Assembly: GCF_003399645.1 (NCBI RefSeq) | Contig: NZ_NBXD01000030.1 | Span: 124,001-188,000, forward strand | Reading direction: 5' to 3' | Length of the DNA: 64,000 nt | From: Subtercola boreus | GTDB taxonomy: Bacteria > Actinomycetota > Actinomycetes > Actinomycetales > Microbacteriaceae | Shown: piece by piece, positions 44,429-52,672 of the stretch | Position numbering within the stretch: the stretch's first letter is position 1 | How the letters are laid out: each line of letters opens with the position of its first letter | Translations under genes and position numbers: made by a program | Notes under the pieces: model-generated | Told to the model about the DNA's origin: nothing | Seen by the model: the letters and a program-made list of their open reading frames with translations, nothing else | Databases searched by the model: none

Positions 44429-44899
44429 TCAGCAGCTGCCCGTGTTCTCGTACTCGCTCAGCACGGCGACCTTCTCCGCGCTGGCGCTCGACTCGTCGAA
44501 GCGGTAGGTCAGCCACTCGCGCACGAGGCGGCGGGCCAGCTCGATGCCGATGACGCGCTGGCCCATGGTGAGCACCTGGGCATTGTTGCTGAGCACGGCA
44601 CGCTCGACCGAGAAGCTGTCATGGGCGGTGACGGCGCGGATGCCGGCGACCTTGTTCGCCGAGATGGCGACGCCGAGGCCGGTACCGCAGAAGATCAGAG
44701 CGCGGTCGGCCCTGCCCGAAGCCACGAGTTCAGCGGCAGCGATGGCCACGCGCGGGTAGGCGGTGTGGCCGTCGGCATCGACGCCGACGTCTTCGACACT
44801 CGCGACGAGGGGGTTGGTCTCGAGATCCTTCTTCAGGATCTCCTTGTAGTCGAAGCCGGCGTCGTCGGAGCCGAGGGCGATGCGGAGTGGTTCGGTCAT
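44429..44899 (-). CDS. derI: RpiB/LacAB-family D-erythrulose 4-phosphate isomerase
   Basis: This 156-residue isomerase has the RpiB motifs: [13 protein letters not shown] at the start, [15 protein letters not shown] with catalytic Cys71, and [22 protein letters not shown]. DerI (EryI) converts D-erythrulose 4-phosphate to D-erythrose 4-phosphate, which enters the pentose phosphate pathway. A ribose-5-phosphate isomerase is possible by sequence alone, but operon context argues for the C4 substrate. Its start overlaps the kinase stop (ATGA). Confidence 0.72.
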   Translation of the reverse strand: MTEPLRIALGSDDAGFDYKEILKKDLETNPLVASVEDVGVDADGHTAYPRVAIAAAELVASGRADRALIFCGTGLGVAISANKVAGIRAVTAHDSFSVERAVLSNNAQVLTMGQRVIGIELARRLVREWLTYRFDESSASAEKVAVLSEYENTGSC

Positions 44900-46677
44900 G
44901 CGGGGTCTCCTTGCAGGGTGGTGTCACGGTGGGCAGCAGCGGCCGGCACGGTCGCCGAGTGGGCGGTGAGCACGTCGGCGACCACGGTCACGATGAGGGC
45001 GAGAGAGTGCGCGCCGGCGTCGGGGGTGCCGAGGCTCTTCTCGGCGTGCGGGCGGGCGCGGCCCATGCGCGGCAGCAGGGCGGCGGTCGCGGCTGCGGCC
45101 TCAGTGGCGGCCGTGGCGGCGAGGGTCCAGGCGGCGGCGAGGGATGCTCCGCCGGCTATCTCGCGGCTGAGAACGTCGCTGAACGGAACGAGCGCATCGA
45201 CCATCGTCTTGTCGCCGACTTCGGCACCGAAGGTGAGGATGCCGTTCTTCGCGGCCAGCACACCGGCTGCGACAGATGCTGCGGTGGGCTTCGCGGTGTC
45301 GCCGAGCTCGGTGCCGACGGCCGTCAGCGCGACGCCCCAGAGGGCTCCGGATGTTCCGCCGGCGCGATCGGACCACGCATCGGCCGCACGCCGGAGCAGG
45401 GTCTCGGCCCCCGCACCGGCTTCGAGCACCGTGAGGGCTGCGGCGGTCGCGGCACGCGAGCCCCGCAGCATCCCGATGCCGTGGTCACCATCACCCGCCA
45501 CGGCGTCGATGCGACCGAGCTCGTCGGCGTTGTCGGTGACGACCGCCTGCAGCGCTTCGAGGGCCAGCTGGGCCAACCGGGCACCCGCCTGCGATTCGGC
45601 GGAGGCGTCGGGGATGGACACCTCGACCTCGGCTTCGACCTCTGCGGCATCGAGCTGTTCGGCGACCCGCACCGAGCCCTTGCGATAGGCCGGAGTATCG
45701 GCGGGAGCCCGCCAGAAGCGCTCGAGTTCGTCGTCGAGCCAGAACAGGGTGAGGGAGGCCCCGGCCATGTCGAAGCTGGTGACGAGCTCGCCCACCTCGG
45801 GTTCGACGATCGTGACCCCGGCCTCGTCGAGCAGGCGCGCGACGCCCCGGTAGACCACGAAGAGTTCTTCGTACTTCACGGCTCCGAGGCCGTTCAGGAT
45901 GAGCCCGACACGCTGGCCCTCGGCCTGCGAGATGCCGTCAGGGAGTTCGGCGAGCAACGCTTCGACGAACTGGGTCGCCAACCCGTCGGCGGTGGGCACG
46001 TCGGTCTCGCCGATACCGGGTTCACCGTGGATGCCCATTCCCACGGCCATCCGCCCCTCGGGAACGGTGAAGAGGGGGTCGGTGGCTCCGGGCAGGCTGC
46101 AGCCCGAGAACGCGACCCCGAACGAGCGGGTGCGCTCGTTCGCGAGCTCGGCCACCCGCACGACCTCGTCGAGCGGGTAGCCCTCTTGCGCCGCGGCGGC
46201 GGCGGACTTGAAGACGGTCAGGTCGCCGGCGATGCCACGGCGCTTCTGCTTCTCGGCGACACTCGCGCTGGAGATGTCATCGGTCACCACGACGGTGCGT
46301 GTCGGCACGCCGGCGGCGGTGAGGGCATCCTGGGCCTGGCTGAAGTGTAGAACGTCACCGGCGTAGTTGCCGTAGCTGAGCAGCACCCCGCCTCCCCGGT
46401 GGGCTGCGCGGGCGACGGTCTCGACCTGGTGAGCCGACGGTGAGGCGAAGAGGTTGCCCATGGCCGCGCCGCTGGCGAGACCCTGCCCGACGGGCCCGCC
46501 GAACGCGGGGTAGTGGCCCGAACCTCCGCCGATGACGAGCGCGACCTGGTTCTCGGGGGTCTTCGTGCTGCGGACGACGCCACCGGTGACGCGCCTGACC
46601 TGGTTCTGATTGGCGGCGACGAAACCGTCGATCATCTCATCGGCGAAGTCGGCCGGATCGTTGTACAGGCGTGTCAT
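44896..46677 (-). CDS. lerK: DhaK-DhaL fusion kinase, probable L-erythrulose 1-kinase
   Basis: This 593-residue kinase fuses a DhaK domain (about 1-330) and a DhaL domain (about 385-593), as in ATP-dependent dihydroxyacetone kinases. [12 protein letters not shown] (50-61) and H217 in MGIHGEPG, which binds the keto group covalently, are present. DhaL has [13 protein letters not shown] with the Mg/ATP Asp residues. In this operon the likely substrate is L-erythrulose (LerK). Dihydroxyacetone is the alternative. The ATG at 46677 is chosen; a longer frame begins at 46728. It is first in the operon. Confidence 0.78.
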   Translation of the reverse strand: MTRLYNDPADFADEMIDGFVAANQNQVRRVTGGVVRSTKTPENQVALVIGGGSGHYPAFGGPVGQGLASGAAMGNLFASPSAHQVETVARAAHRGGGVLLSYGNYAGDVLHFSQAQDALTAAGVPTRTVVVTDDISSASVAEKQKRRGIAGDLTVFKSAAAAAQEGYPLDEVVRVAELANERTRSFGVAFSGCSLPGATDPLFTVPEGRMAVGMGIHGEPGIGETDVPTADGLATQFVEALLAELPDGISQAEGQRVGLILNGLGAVKYEELFVVYRGVARLLDEAGVTIVEPEVGELVTSFDMAGASLTLFWLDDELERFWRAPADTPAYRKGSVRVAEQLDAAEVEAEVEVSIPDASAESQAGARLAQLALEALQAVVTDNADELGRIDAVAGDGDHGIGMLRGSRAATAAALTVLEAGAGAETLLRRAADAWSDRAGGTSGALWGVALTAVGTELGDTAKPTAASVAAGVLAAKNGILTFGAEVGDKTMVDALVPFSDVLSREIAGGASLAAAWTLAATAATEAAAATAALLPRMGRARPHAEKSLGTPDAGAHSLALIVTVVADVLTAHSATVPAAAAHRDTTLQGDPA

Positions 46678-46729
46678 GGGGGGTAGCAACTCCAGCGGTG
46701 CAGGGGGTGGGCGACGGTGGCTGGGCACA

Positions 46730-46749
46730 ACTATAGCTCAACCGGTTGA
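46730..46749. promoter_or_regulatory. lerK promoter with palindromic GntR-type operator
   Basis: TCAACCGGTTGA (46738-46749) is a perfect 12-bp palindrome. On the minus strand the -10 TATAGT (46730-46735) lies just downstream of it, so a protein bound there would block the promoter of the six-gene operon. The FadR-type regulator gene begins 51 bp away in the other direction. Confidence 0.7.
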
Positions 46750-46787
46750 CCAATTTGCAAGCGATCGGAGAAACTTTCTTTCGTTGA

Positions 46788-46793
46788 TAGCCT
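46788..46793 (+). promoter_or_regulatory. -10 box of a leaderless promoter (FadR-type regulator)
   Basis: TAGCCT ends six bases before the ATG at 46800. No Shine-Dalgarno is present. Confidence 0.45.
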
Positions 46794-46799
46794 GACGAC

Positions 46800-47567
46800 A
46801 TGCCGGCCTACCCAGACCAACCCACTTCGCAGATCAGCTCGGCGCTGGGGTCGATCGCCACGGGCAGTGCGGTCTCGGCCGTGGCGAAACGGCTGCTCGA
46901 CCTGTTCATGAGCGGCGACATCGAGGTGGGCACACGCCTTCCCCCCGAGCGCGAACTGGCGGCACGCCTGCAGATCGGGCGATCGGCGGTGCGCGAGGCG
47001 CTGGCGGCGCTCGAGATCCTCGGCGTGGTCGACGTACGCCCGGGCAGCGGAACATACCTGCGCGGCACGACCTCGGAGCTGCTGCCCGAGACGCTGAGCT
47101 GGGGTCTGATGATCGGCGAACCGCGCACCCGCGACCTCATCCAGGTGCGCGGGGCCCTCGAGGTGTTCGCCGCGCAGATAGCGGCCGCGGCGATCTCCGA
47201 CGAATCGCTCGCCCGACTGAAGCAGCACCTCCAGACCATGCACGATGCGGGCGAGAACCGCACCCGGTTCATCGAGGCCGACCTGAAGTTCCACCTCGAG
47301 ATCGCGAAGAGTGCGGGCAACAAGGTGCTGATCGACCTGTTGCAGAGCATCCGCTCACTGCTGCGCATCTGGGTGGAGCGCGGGCTGCAGGCGAGCGCCG
47401 ACGCCGACAGCGCCCTCGCAGAGCACGAGCGCATCTACGAGGCGCTGCGGGTGCGCGATCCGGAACTGGCGAGCGCGGCGATGACCCTGCACATGAAGAC
47501 GGCCGGGGAGCGGCTGGGGCGCACGCTCGACGCGAAGCACGAGGTTCACCCGCCGTTTCTCGCTTGA
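46800..47567 (+). CDS. GntR-family transcriptional regulator, FadR subfamily
   Basis: This 255-residue regulator has the GntR winged helix (TRLPPERELAARLQIGRSAV, then REALAALEILGVVDVRPGSG, about 45-85) and an FCD effector domain. The domain has metal-ligand segments DLKFHLEIAKSAGNKVL and a late LHMKTAGERL. FadR-type proteins commonly sense sugar acids. It is divergent from the lerK operon with a palindrome between, so it is the probable repressor, relieved by a pathway compound. Length is normal. Confidence 0.88.
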   Translation: MPAYPDQPTSQISSALGSIATGSAVSAVAKRLLDLFMSGDIEVGTRLPPERELAARLQIGRSAVREALAALEILGVVDVRPGSGTYLRGTTSELLPETLSWGLMIGEPRTRDLIQVRGALEVFAAQIAAAAISDESLARLKQHLQTMHDAGENRTRFIEADLKFHLEIAKSAGNKVLIDLLQSIRSLLRIWVERGLQASADADSALAEHERIYEALRVRDPELASAAMTLHMKTAGERLGRTLDAKHEVHPPFLA

Positions 47568-47570
47568 ATG

Positions 47571-47576
47571 TACTGT
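47571..47576 (+). promoter_or_regulatory. -10 box of a leaderless promoter (UMF1 transporter)
   Basis: TACTGT ends six bases before the ATG at 47583 and supports that start over the ATG at 47568. Confidence 0.4.
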
Positions 47577-47582
47577 TCTCCC

Positions 47583-48953
47583 ATGACAGGCATTTCGGGT
47601 GCGCCCGACACCGTCTCGGGCGGCGAGGGCTCGGCACGGGCATCCACAGCAGACGACCGCGTGATACCGGGGCGTCGCATCATCGCCTGGGCCCTCTGGG
47701 ACTGGGGCGGGGCCGCCTTCAACGCGGTCGTCACGACCTTCGTGTTCACGGTGTACCTCACCGGCAACGCAACGAACCACCCGTTCGGCGACGAGGCTTT
47801 CGTCTCGGCCCAGCTCGGCTGGACGCTGGGGGTCGCGGGGGTCGTCGTCGCCCTGCTGGCGCCCGTGACAGGCCAGCGCTCCGACACGTCGGGCAACCGC
47901 AAGCTCTGGCTCGGTGTGAACACGTACATCGTCGTGCTGATCATCGCGCTGCTCTTCTTCGTGCAGGCGACGCCGGAATACCTGTGGCTCGGGCTGCTAC
48001 TGCTGGCCGTGGGGTCGGTGTTCTTCCAATTCGCCGAGGTGAACTACAACGCCATGCTCTCGAGCGTCTCGACGAGGCGCACCATCGGCAAGGTCAGCGC
48101 TTTCGGCTGGTCGATGGGGTATTTCGGCGGCATCGTGCTGCTGCTGATCGTCTACTTCGGTTTCATCCACCCCGACGTGGGGCTGTTCGGCGTGACGAGC
48201 GCGAACGGCCTTTCGGTGCGGGTGTCGATGCTCATCGCCGCCCTGTGGTTCGGGGTGTTCGCGCTGCCGGTACTGCTCGCGGTGCCCGAACTGGTGCCCA
48301 ACGGGTCTGCGGCCCGAGCGAAGGTAGGCTTCTTCGCCTCCTACGCGCGGCTCGGGCACGACATCGCGGGGCTCTGGCGCACCAACCGCCACACGGTGTA
48401 CTTTCTGATCGCGTCGGCAGTGTTCCGTGATGGGCTGACCGGCGTCTTCACCTTCGGCGGGGTTCTGGCGGCCGGAACCTTCGGTTTCTCGCCGGGCGAG
48501 GTCATCATCTTCGCGATCGCGGCGAACGTCACCGCCGGGGTCTCGACGGTGCTGGTCGGTCGACTGGACGACCGGGTCGGGCCCAAGCCCGTCATCGTCG
48601 TGGCGCTGGTCGGGCTCGTCATCTGCGGGTCGGCCGTCTTCTTCCTGCACGATGCCGGGCAGGCGGCGTTCTGGGTCTTCGGCCTGGCGCTCTGCCTGTT
48701 CGTCGGGCCGGCGCAGTCGGCCAGCCGGTCGTTCCTCGGGCGGGTCATCCCGGCCGGCCGGGAGGGCGAGATCTTCGGGCTCTACGCCACGACCGGCAAG
48801 GCGGCGACGTTCCTCGCGCCGGCGGCCTTCGCCCTGTTCGTGACCCTCGGCGGCGCGCAGTACTGGGGCATCCTCGGCATCGTGCTGGTGCTGCTGGTCG
48901 GGCTGCTGGTACTCATCCCGGTCTCCTCGAAGCAGAAGCAGCTCGCCGACTGA
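47583..48953 (+). CDS. UMF1-type MFS permease (Atg22-like)
   Basis: This membrane protein of about 456 residues has 12 helices. The first reads IIAWALWDWGGAAFNAVVTTFVF, the WALYDWA-type signature of the UMF1/Atg22-like group. SDTSGNRKLWLG follows in the helix 2-3 loop and FAEVNYNAMLSSVSTRRTIG in the middle. The family is often linked to amino-acid or peptide efflux, but its substrates are largely unknown. I chose ATG 47583 for its -10 spacing. ATG 47568 abuts the previous stop. It converges with crtEb. Confidence 0.85.
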   Translation: MTGISGAPDTVSGGEGSARASTADDRVIPGRRIIAWALWDWGGAAFNAVVTTFVFTVYLTGNATNHPFGDEAFVSAQLGWTLGVAGVVVALLAPVTGQRSDTSGNRKLWLGVNTYIVVLIIALLFFVQATPEYLWLGLLLLAVGSVFFQFAEVNYNAMLSSVSTRRTIGKVSAFGWSMGYFGGIVLLLIVYFGFIHPDVGLFGVTSANGLSVRVSMLIAALWFGVFALPVLLAVPELVPNGSAARAKVGFFASYARLGHDIAGLWRTNRHTVYFLIASAVFRDGLTGVFTFGGVLAAGTFGFSPGEVIIFAIAANVTAGVSTVLVGRLDDRVGPKPVIVVALVGLVICGSAVFFLHDAGQAAFWVFGLALCLFVGPAQSASRSFLGRVIPAGREGEIFGLYATTGKAATFLAPAAFALFVTLGGAQYWGILGIVLVLLVGLLVLIPVSSKQKQLAD

Positions 48954-48954
48954 C

Positions 48955-48982
48955 ACGGCTGCCTCCCGCGGCGGTCAGCCGT
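48955..48982. terminator. possible bidirectional hairpin between UMF1 and crtEb
   Basis: ACGGCTG and CAGCCGT form 7-bp arms around a 14-base GC-rich loop in the short convergent gap. No T-run follows, so termination is only suggested. Confidence 0.3.
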
Positions 48983-49841
48983 TGATCAGCACGAACCAGA
49001 TGAGCAGCATCGTGACCAGAAAGCCCGAGACGAAGTTGAGGTAGAGAAACCTCCTCCAACCCACGTTGGCCCGTTCGGCATCCCGGTCGGTGATCGACCA
49101 GTAGGGCAGCACGCTGAACGCGTACGGAAGGGCCAGCAGGCTCGCGAGCGGGCCGGGCCAGCCGGTGAACAGCATCAGGATGCCGCCCAGCACGTAGGCG
49201 AAGAAGGCGAAGCGCACGGTCTGCCGCCCCCCGATCACGGTGGCGATCGACGAGATACCGCCCTCGCGGTCGGCCACGATGTCCTGTACGGCGCCGAAGG
49301 CGTGGCTGGCGATCCCCCAGAGGAAGAACGCGGCGAGGATGGCCCAGAGCGCCGGGGTGAAGGTGGCACCGGCGAGCACGAGGCCGTAGACGGCAGGGCT
49401 CACGAAATGGGTGCTCGAGGTGAGCGAGTCGACGAACGGCCGCTCCTTGAAGCGCAGCTTCGGCGCGCTGTAGGCGATCACCGCGAAGATGCTGATCGCG
49501 AGCACCAGCCAGGAGAGCGGCGAGCCGACGATGACGAGATATGCCAGGAACGGAATATTGGTCGCGGCGGCACTGACGAGCGTCACGCGGTGCAGCGACC
49601 GACTGAGCACCGCGCCCTCGACACCGCCCTTCCGCGGGTTTCGCATGTCGGATTCGTAGTCGAACACGTCGTTGATGCCGTACATCGCGAGGTTGTACGG
49701 CACGAGGAAGTACAGGGTGCCGAACACGAACGTCAGGTCGATCTCACGGGTGGTGAGGAAGTAGCCGGCCGCGAACGGAAAGGCGGTATTGATCCACGAC
49801 AGCGGCCGGGAGGAGAGCACGACCTGGCTGAAGGTGCTCAT
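48975..49841 (-). CDS. crtEb: lycopene elongase (UbiA-family prenyltransferase) CrtEb
   Basis: This 288-residue, roughly eight-helix prenyltransferase adds C5 units to lycopene on the way to C50 carotenoids. The first Asp-rich motif is NDVFDYESD (57-65), and the second is AVQDIVADREGG with the Asp pair, both as in UbiA proteins. It ends the operon idsA-crtB-crtI-crtYe-crtYf-crtEb and overlaps crtYf by 4 bp. The product may be flavuxanthin, which CrtYe/Yf then cyclise to a decaprenoxanthin-like pigment. Confidence 0.92.
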   Translation of the reverse strand: MSTFSQVVLSSRPLSWINTAFPFAAGYFLTTREIDLTFVFGTLYFLVPYNLAMYGINDVFDYESDMRNPRKGGVEGAVLSRSLHRVTLVSAAATNIPFLAYLVIVGSPLSWLVLAISIFAVIAYSAPKLRFKERPFVDSLTSSTHFVSPAVYGLVLAGATFTPALWAILAAFFLWGIASHAFGAVQDIVADREGGISSIATVIGGRQTVRFAFFAYVLGGILMLFTGWPGPLASLLALPYAFSVLPYWSITDRDAERANVGWRRFLYLNFVSGFLVTMLLIWFVLING

Positions 49842-50248
49842 CGGGTGGCTCCCGGTTCAGCCCCGCGCGTGCGCGTATTCAGGCCACGGACGCCGTCGCG
49901 TTCGAGTGGCGGCTCATCCGCCTTGCGGCCTGAATTGTGAGGTGCCTCGGTGGGGCGGCGGGCAGGGAGGAGCGTCCACAGGGCCGGCAGAAGGAGGGCG
50001 GCGCCGATGACGTAGGCGAAGTCCTCGAGCGGGGCGATACCGAGGAACGCGCCGGAGATGAGGCTGCGGTCGTAGCCGACGAGGCCGATGCCGATCATGA
50101 CGTTGTCGAAGACGACACTCACGACGAACAGCACGAGCGCGGTGATCACGACGGGCAGCCGCCGGGGGTGCCGCCTTGCCATGCGCGCGAGCACAGCCAC
50201 CGCGACAGCGATCACCAGGAAGATCGTATTGAGCGACCAGTAGGTCAC
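49838..50248 (-). CDS. crtYf: C50 carotenoid cyclase subunit CrtYf
   Basis: This 136-residue membrane protein has three helices and belongs to the heterodimeric lycopene-cyclase-domain family. The signature IAPLEDFAYVIGAALLLP carries the PxEDF motif. It works with the other subunit to form epsilon rings on the C50 carotenoid. The C-terminal 35 or so residues are polar and unusual (PHNSGRKADEPPLERDG). They are encoded by DNA holding an inverted repeat also found near 21.4 kb. It overlaps both neighbours by 4 bp. Confidence 0.88.
   Translation of the reverse strand: MTYWSLNTIFLVIAVAVAVLARMARRHPRRLPVVITALVLFVVSVVFDNVMIGIGLVGYDRSLISGAFLGIAPLEDFAYVIGAALLLPALWTLLPARRPTEAPHNSGRKADEPPLERDGVRGLNTRTRGAEPGATR
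49877..49935. repeat. inverted repeat ATTCAGGCC...GGCCTGAAT, copy B
   Basis: Perfect 9-bp arms (49877-49885 and 49927-49935) flank 41 bp inside the 3' end of crtYf. The arms share ATTCAGG/CCTGAAT with copy A at 21374-21434. Confidence 0.4.
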
Positions 50249-50616
50249 GGGCGGCCACCTCCGCTTCGCACGGCGCCGGATGCCCGGCCGGTGTCGGTCG
50301 CGCGGGCCCTGCCGAGCATCCGCCCCACCGTCTCGAAGAGGTTCATCGTGAGATAGCAGAGCAGGGTCAGAAAGAAGACCTCCTCCAGCGGCAACTCGGG
50401 GCCGACGAGGATGCCCGTCATGAACGAGGTCTCGCCACGGAAGAAGATGCCTGCGGTGATACCCGACACGTCCCAGGCGAGGAAGAACAGCACGCCCACG
50501 ACGAGCACGATCGCGGCACGTCGGGCGTCCTGCCAGAAGAACAGGCGAAAGCGCCGGTCGAGCATGACCATCCCGGTGAGGGCGACGAGCAGCGCGAGCA
50601 GGTAGAGGATGCCCAT
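50245..50616 (-). CDS. crtYe: C50 carotenoid cyclase subunit CrtYe
   Basis: This 123-residue membrane protein has three helices and the same lycopene-cyclase domain as CrtYf. GPELPLEEVFFLTLLCYL carries the PxEE motif that the family uses for ring closure. MLDRRFRLFFWQDARRA is the typical first cytoplasmic loop. It follows crtI by 31 bp, the only gap in this operon, and overlaps crtYf by ATGA. Confidence 0.9.
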   Translation of the reverse strand: MGILYLLALLVALTGMVMLDRRFRLFFWQDARRAAIVLVVGVLFFLAWDVSGITAGIFFRGETSFMTGILVGPELPLEEVFFLTLLCYLTMNLFETVGRMLGRARATDTGRASGAVRSGGGRP

Positions 50617-50647
50617 CAGCGGCTGCGCGGTGTCGGGGTGGCGGGGG

Positions 50648-52672
50648 TCACAGTGGTTCCGGGAGGGCCGTGGTGGAGGTGTCGCCGCGCAGGCGCTTGA
50701 TCACGAGTTCGGCGCTGATCAGGCACATCGGCAGGCCGATGCCGGGGATCGTGGATCCACCCGCGTAGTAGAGCCCGCCGACCTTCTTGCTCACGTTGCC
50801 CGCGCGAAAGAATGCACTCTGTGCGAGCGTGTGCGCCGGCCCGAGGGCGGTGCCGTTCCACGTGTTGAGGTCGTTCGCGAAGTCGGCGGGGCCGATGGTC
50901 CGCCGCACGGTGATGCGGGAGGCGAGGTCGGGGATGCCCGCCCACTCCCCGATCTGCGCGATGGCCTCATCGGCGATCGCCTCGACCCGGGCGTCGCCGC
51001 CACCGTCTTCCCCGCCCGATCCGATACCGGGGTCGGCGGGGATCGGTACGAGCACGAACAGGTTCTCGCTGCCCTCGGGCGCCACCTCCGGATCGGTCGC
51101 GCTGGGACGGCAGACGTAGATCGACGCCGGACTCGGAACCGAGGTCGTCGCCTTCCGCCCGATACCGACGGCCTTGGCCAGACCGGCCACGACGCCGCCC
51201 CTGCCGAAGATCTTCTCGAAGTCGGCCTTCCACGACTTGGTGAAGAACAGCGTGTGGTGGGCGAGCTCGGGCACCGCACCCGAGACGCCCAGGTAGATGA
51301 GGACGGCGCTCGGGCCGGCCGTCTTCTTCGCCCAGTACTTCTCGGGGTAGGTCTGCAGCTCCGGGAGGAGCATGGTGGTCTCGACGTGGCGGAGGTCGGT
51401 GGCGGCGACCACGATATCGGCGTCGATCGAGTGAGCGGCGCCGGTGCTGTCGAGATACTGCACGCCCGAGACGCGGGCAGGCGTGCGGTCGGCGGGTGCG
51501 ACCCCGGATGCCGCGGCCCTCCCCCGGGCGGCGGCCGGGGTCGGCGCGGTCGGGGTCGGCGCGGTCGGGGTCGCGGAGGTGGGAGCTGGGGCGGCGGCCC
51601 ACGTCGCGTCGGGCGCACTCTCGGCCTCCCCCTCGAGCACCCGGCGCAGCTCGTCGCGGTCGACCACATTGGTGTCGAACTCGGTGGTGTCGTAGTCGTA
51701 CGGGCCGGGTGCGGGCTCCGGGTGCGCGGCCGCCTCCACCCCGTCATCGGTGGTGACGATGCGCGACACCGCAGCGCCCGTGACGATCGTGACCCCGGCC
51801 GACTCGGCGAGCTGGCGGATGCTCTCGATCACCCGGGCGAGGCCGCCCTGCGGGTAGAGCACACCGTCTTCGAGGTCGAGATGGCTCATCAGGTGGTACA
51901 TGCTCGGAGTGGAATACGGCGACGACCCGAGGAACACGGCCGGGTAACCGAGGATCTGCTGCAGCCGCGGATCACGCACGGTGCGACCGGCGAGACTGCT
52001 CAGCGACTCGAGCAACAGCCGAACGAGGCGGGGCGAGCGCTTCAGCACCGGCCCCTTCACCAGCGGTCGGAAGTCTTCGAACGTCGAATAGAGGAAATAC
52101 TCCTTGGCGAGTTCGTAGGTCTCGGCGGCAGAGTCGAGGTACCCCGCCATGCGCACGCCCGCGCCGGGTTCCATCGACTCGAAGAGCTCGAGGTTCTCCT
52201 CCCGGGACGCCGCGATGTCGACGGGGTGGAACTCGTCCTGGAACAGCACCCGGTAGCCGGGGTCGAGCTTGGAGAGGTCGAGCTCGGCGTCGGCAGACGA
52301 GCCCATCAGCTTGTAGAAGTGATCGAACACCTCCGGCATCAGGTACCACGACGGGCCGGTGTCGAAGCGGAAGCCGTCTTTCTCCCAGAGCCCGGCGCGC
52401 CCGCCGACCGTCTCCTGCTTCTCGAGAACCGTCACGCTGTAGCCCTCACGTGCGAGGAGTCCCGCCGTGGCGAGTCCACTGATGCCGGCGCCGATCACCA
52501 CGGCCGTCTTGCCCACTCCGGGCCGGCCGGCGGAGGCGGCAGGCTGTGTGGAGGCGCGCTGGTTCTGCAGCACGAAATCTTTCGGCAATCGGTCGATGAC
52601 CTCGGTCTCTCCGTCGACGAGGTCGTCGAAGCTGTTGCCCTGGCTGGGCCCTCGGTCGTGCTCGGAACTCAA
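50648..52672 (-). CDS. crtI: phytoene desaturase CrtI, with N-terminal extension and central insertion
   Basis: This 674-residue flavoenzyme turns phytoene into lycopene. FAD binding is at VVIGAGISGLATAGLLAREG (58-77). RFDTGPSWYLMP and the C-terminal GLYYAGGSTIPGIGLPMCLI are the CrtI signatures. It is well above the usual 490-560 residues. An N-terminal stretch of about 55 residues precedes the FAD motif, and residues about 311-400 are an Ala/Pro/Thr-rich, disordered insertion between conserved segments. It overlaps crtB by 4 bp. Confidence 0.94.
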   Translation of the reverse strand: MSSEHDRGPSQGNSFDDLVDGETEVIDRLPKDFVLQNQRASTQPAASAGRPGVGKTAVVIGAGISGLATAGLLAREGYSVTVLEKQETVGGRAGLWEKDGFRFDTGPSWYLMPEVFDHFYKLMGSSADAELDLSKLDPGYRVLFQDEFHPVDIAASREENLELFESMEPGAGVRMAGYLDSAAETYELAKEYFLYSTFEDFRPLVKGPVLKRSPRLVRLLLESLSSLAGRTVRDPRLQQILGYPAVFLGSSPYSTPSMYHLMSHLDLEDGVLYPQGGLARVIESIRQLAESAGVTIVTGAAVSRIVTTDDGVEAAAHPEPAPGPYDYDTTEFDTNVVDRDELRRVLEGEAESAPDATWAAAPAPTSATPTAPTPTAPTPAAARGRAAASGVAPADRTPARVSGVQYLDSTGAAHSIDADIVVAATDLRHVETTMLLPELQTYPEKYWAKKTAGPSAVLIYLGVSGAVPELAHHTLFFTKSWKADFEKIFGRGGVVAGLAKAVGIGRKATTSVPSPASIYVCRPSATDPEVAPEGSENLFVLVPIPADPGIGSGGEDGGGDARVEAIADEAIAQIGEWAGIPDLASRITVRRTIGPADFANDLNTWNGTALGPAHTLAQSAFFRAGNVSKKVGGLYYAGGSTIPGIGLPMCLISAELVIKRLRGDTSTTALPEPL

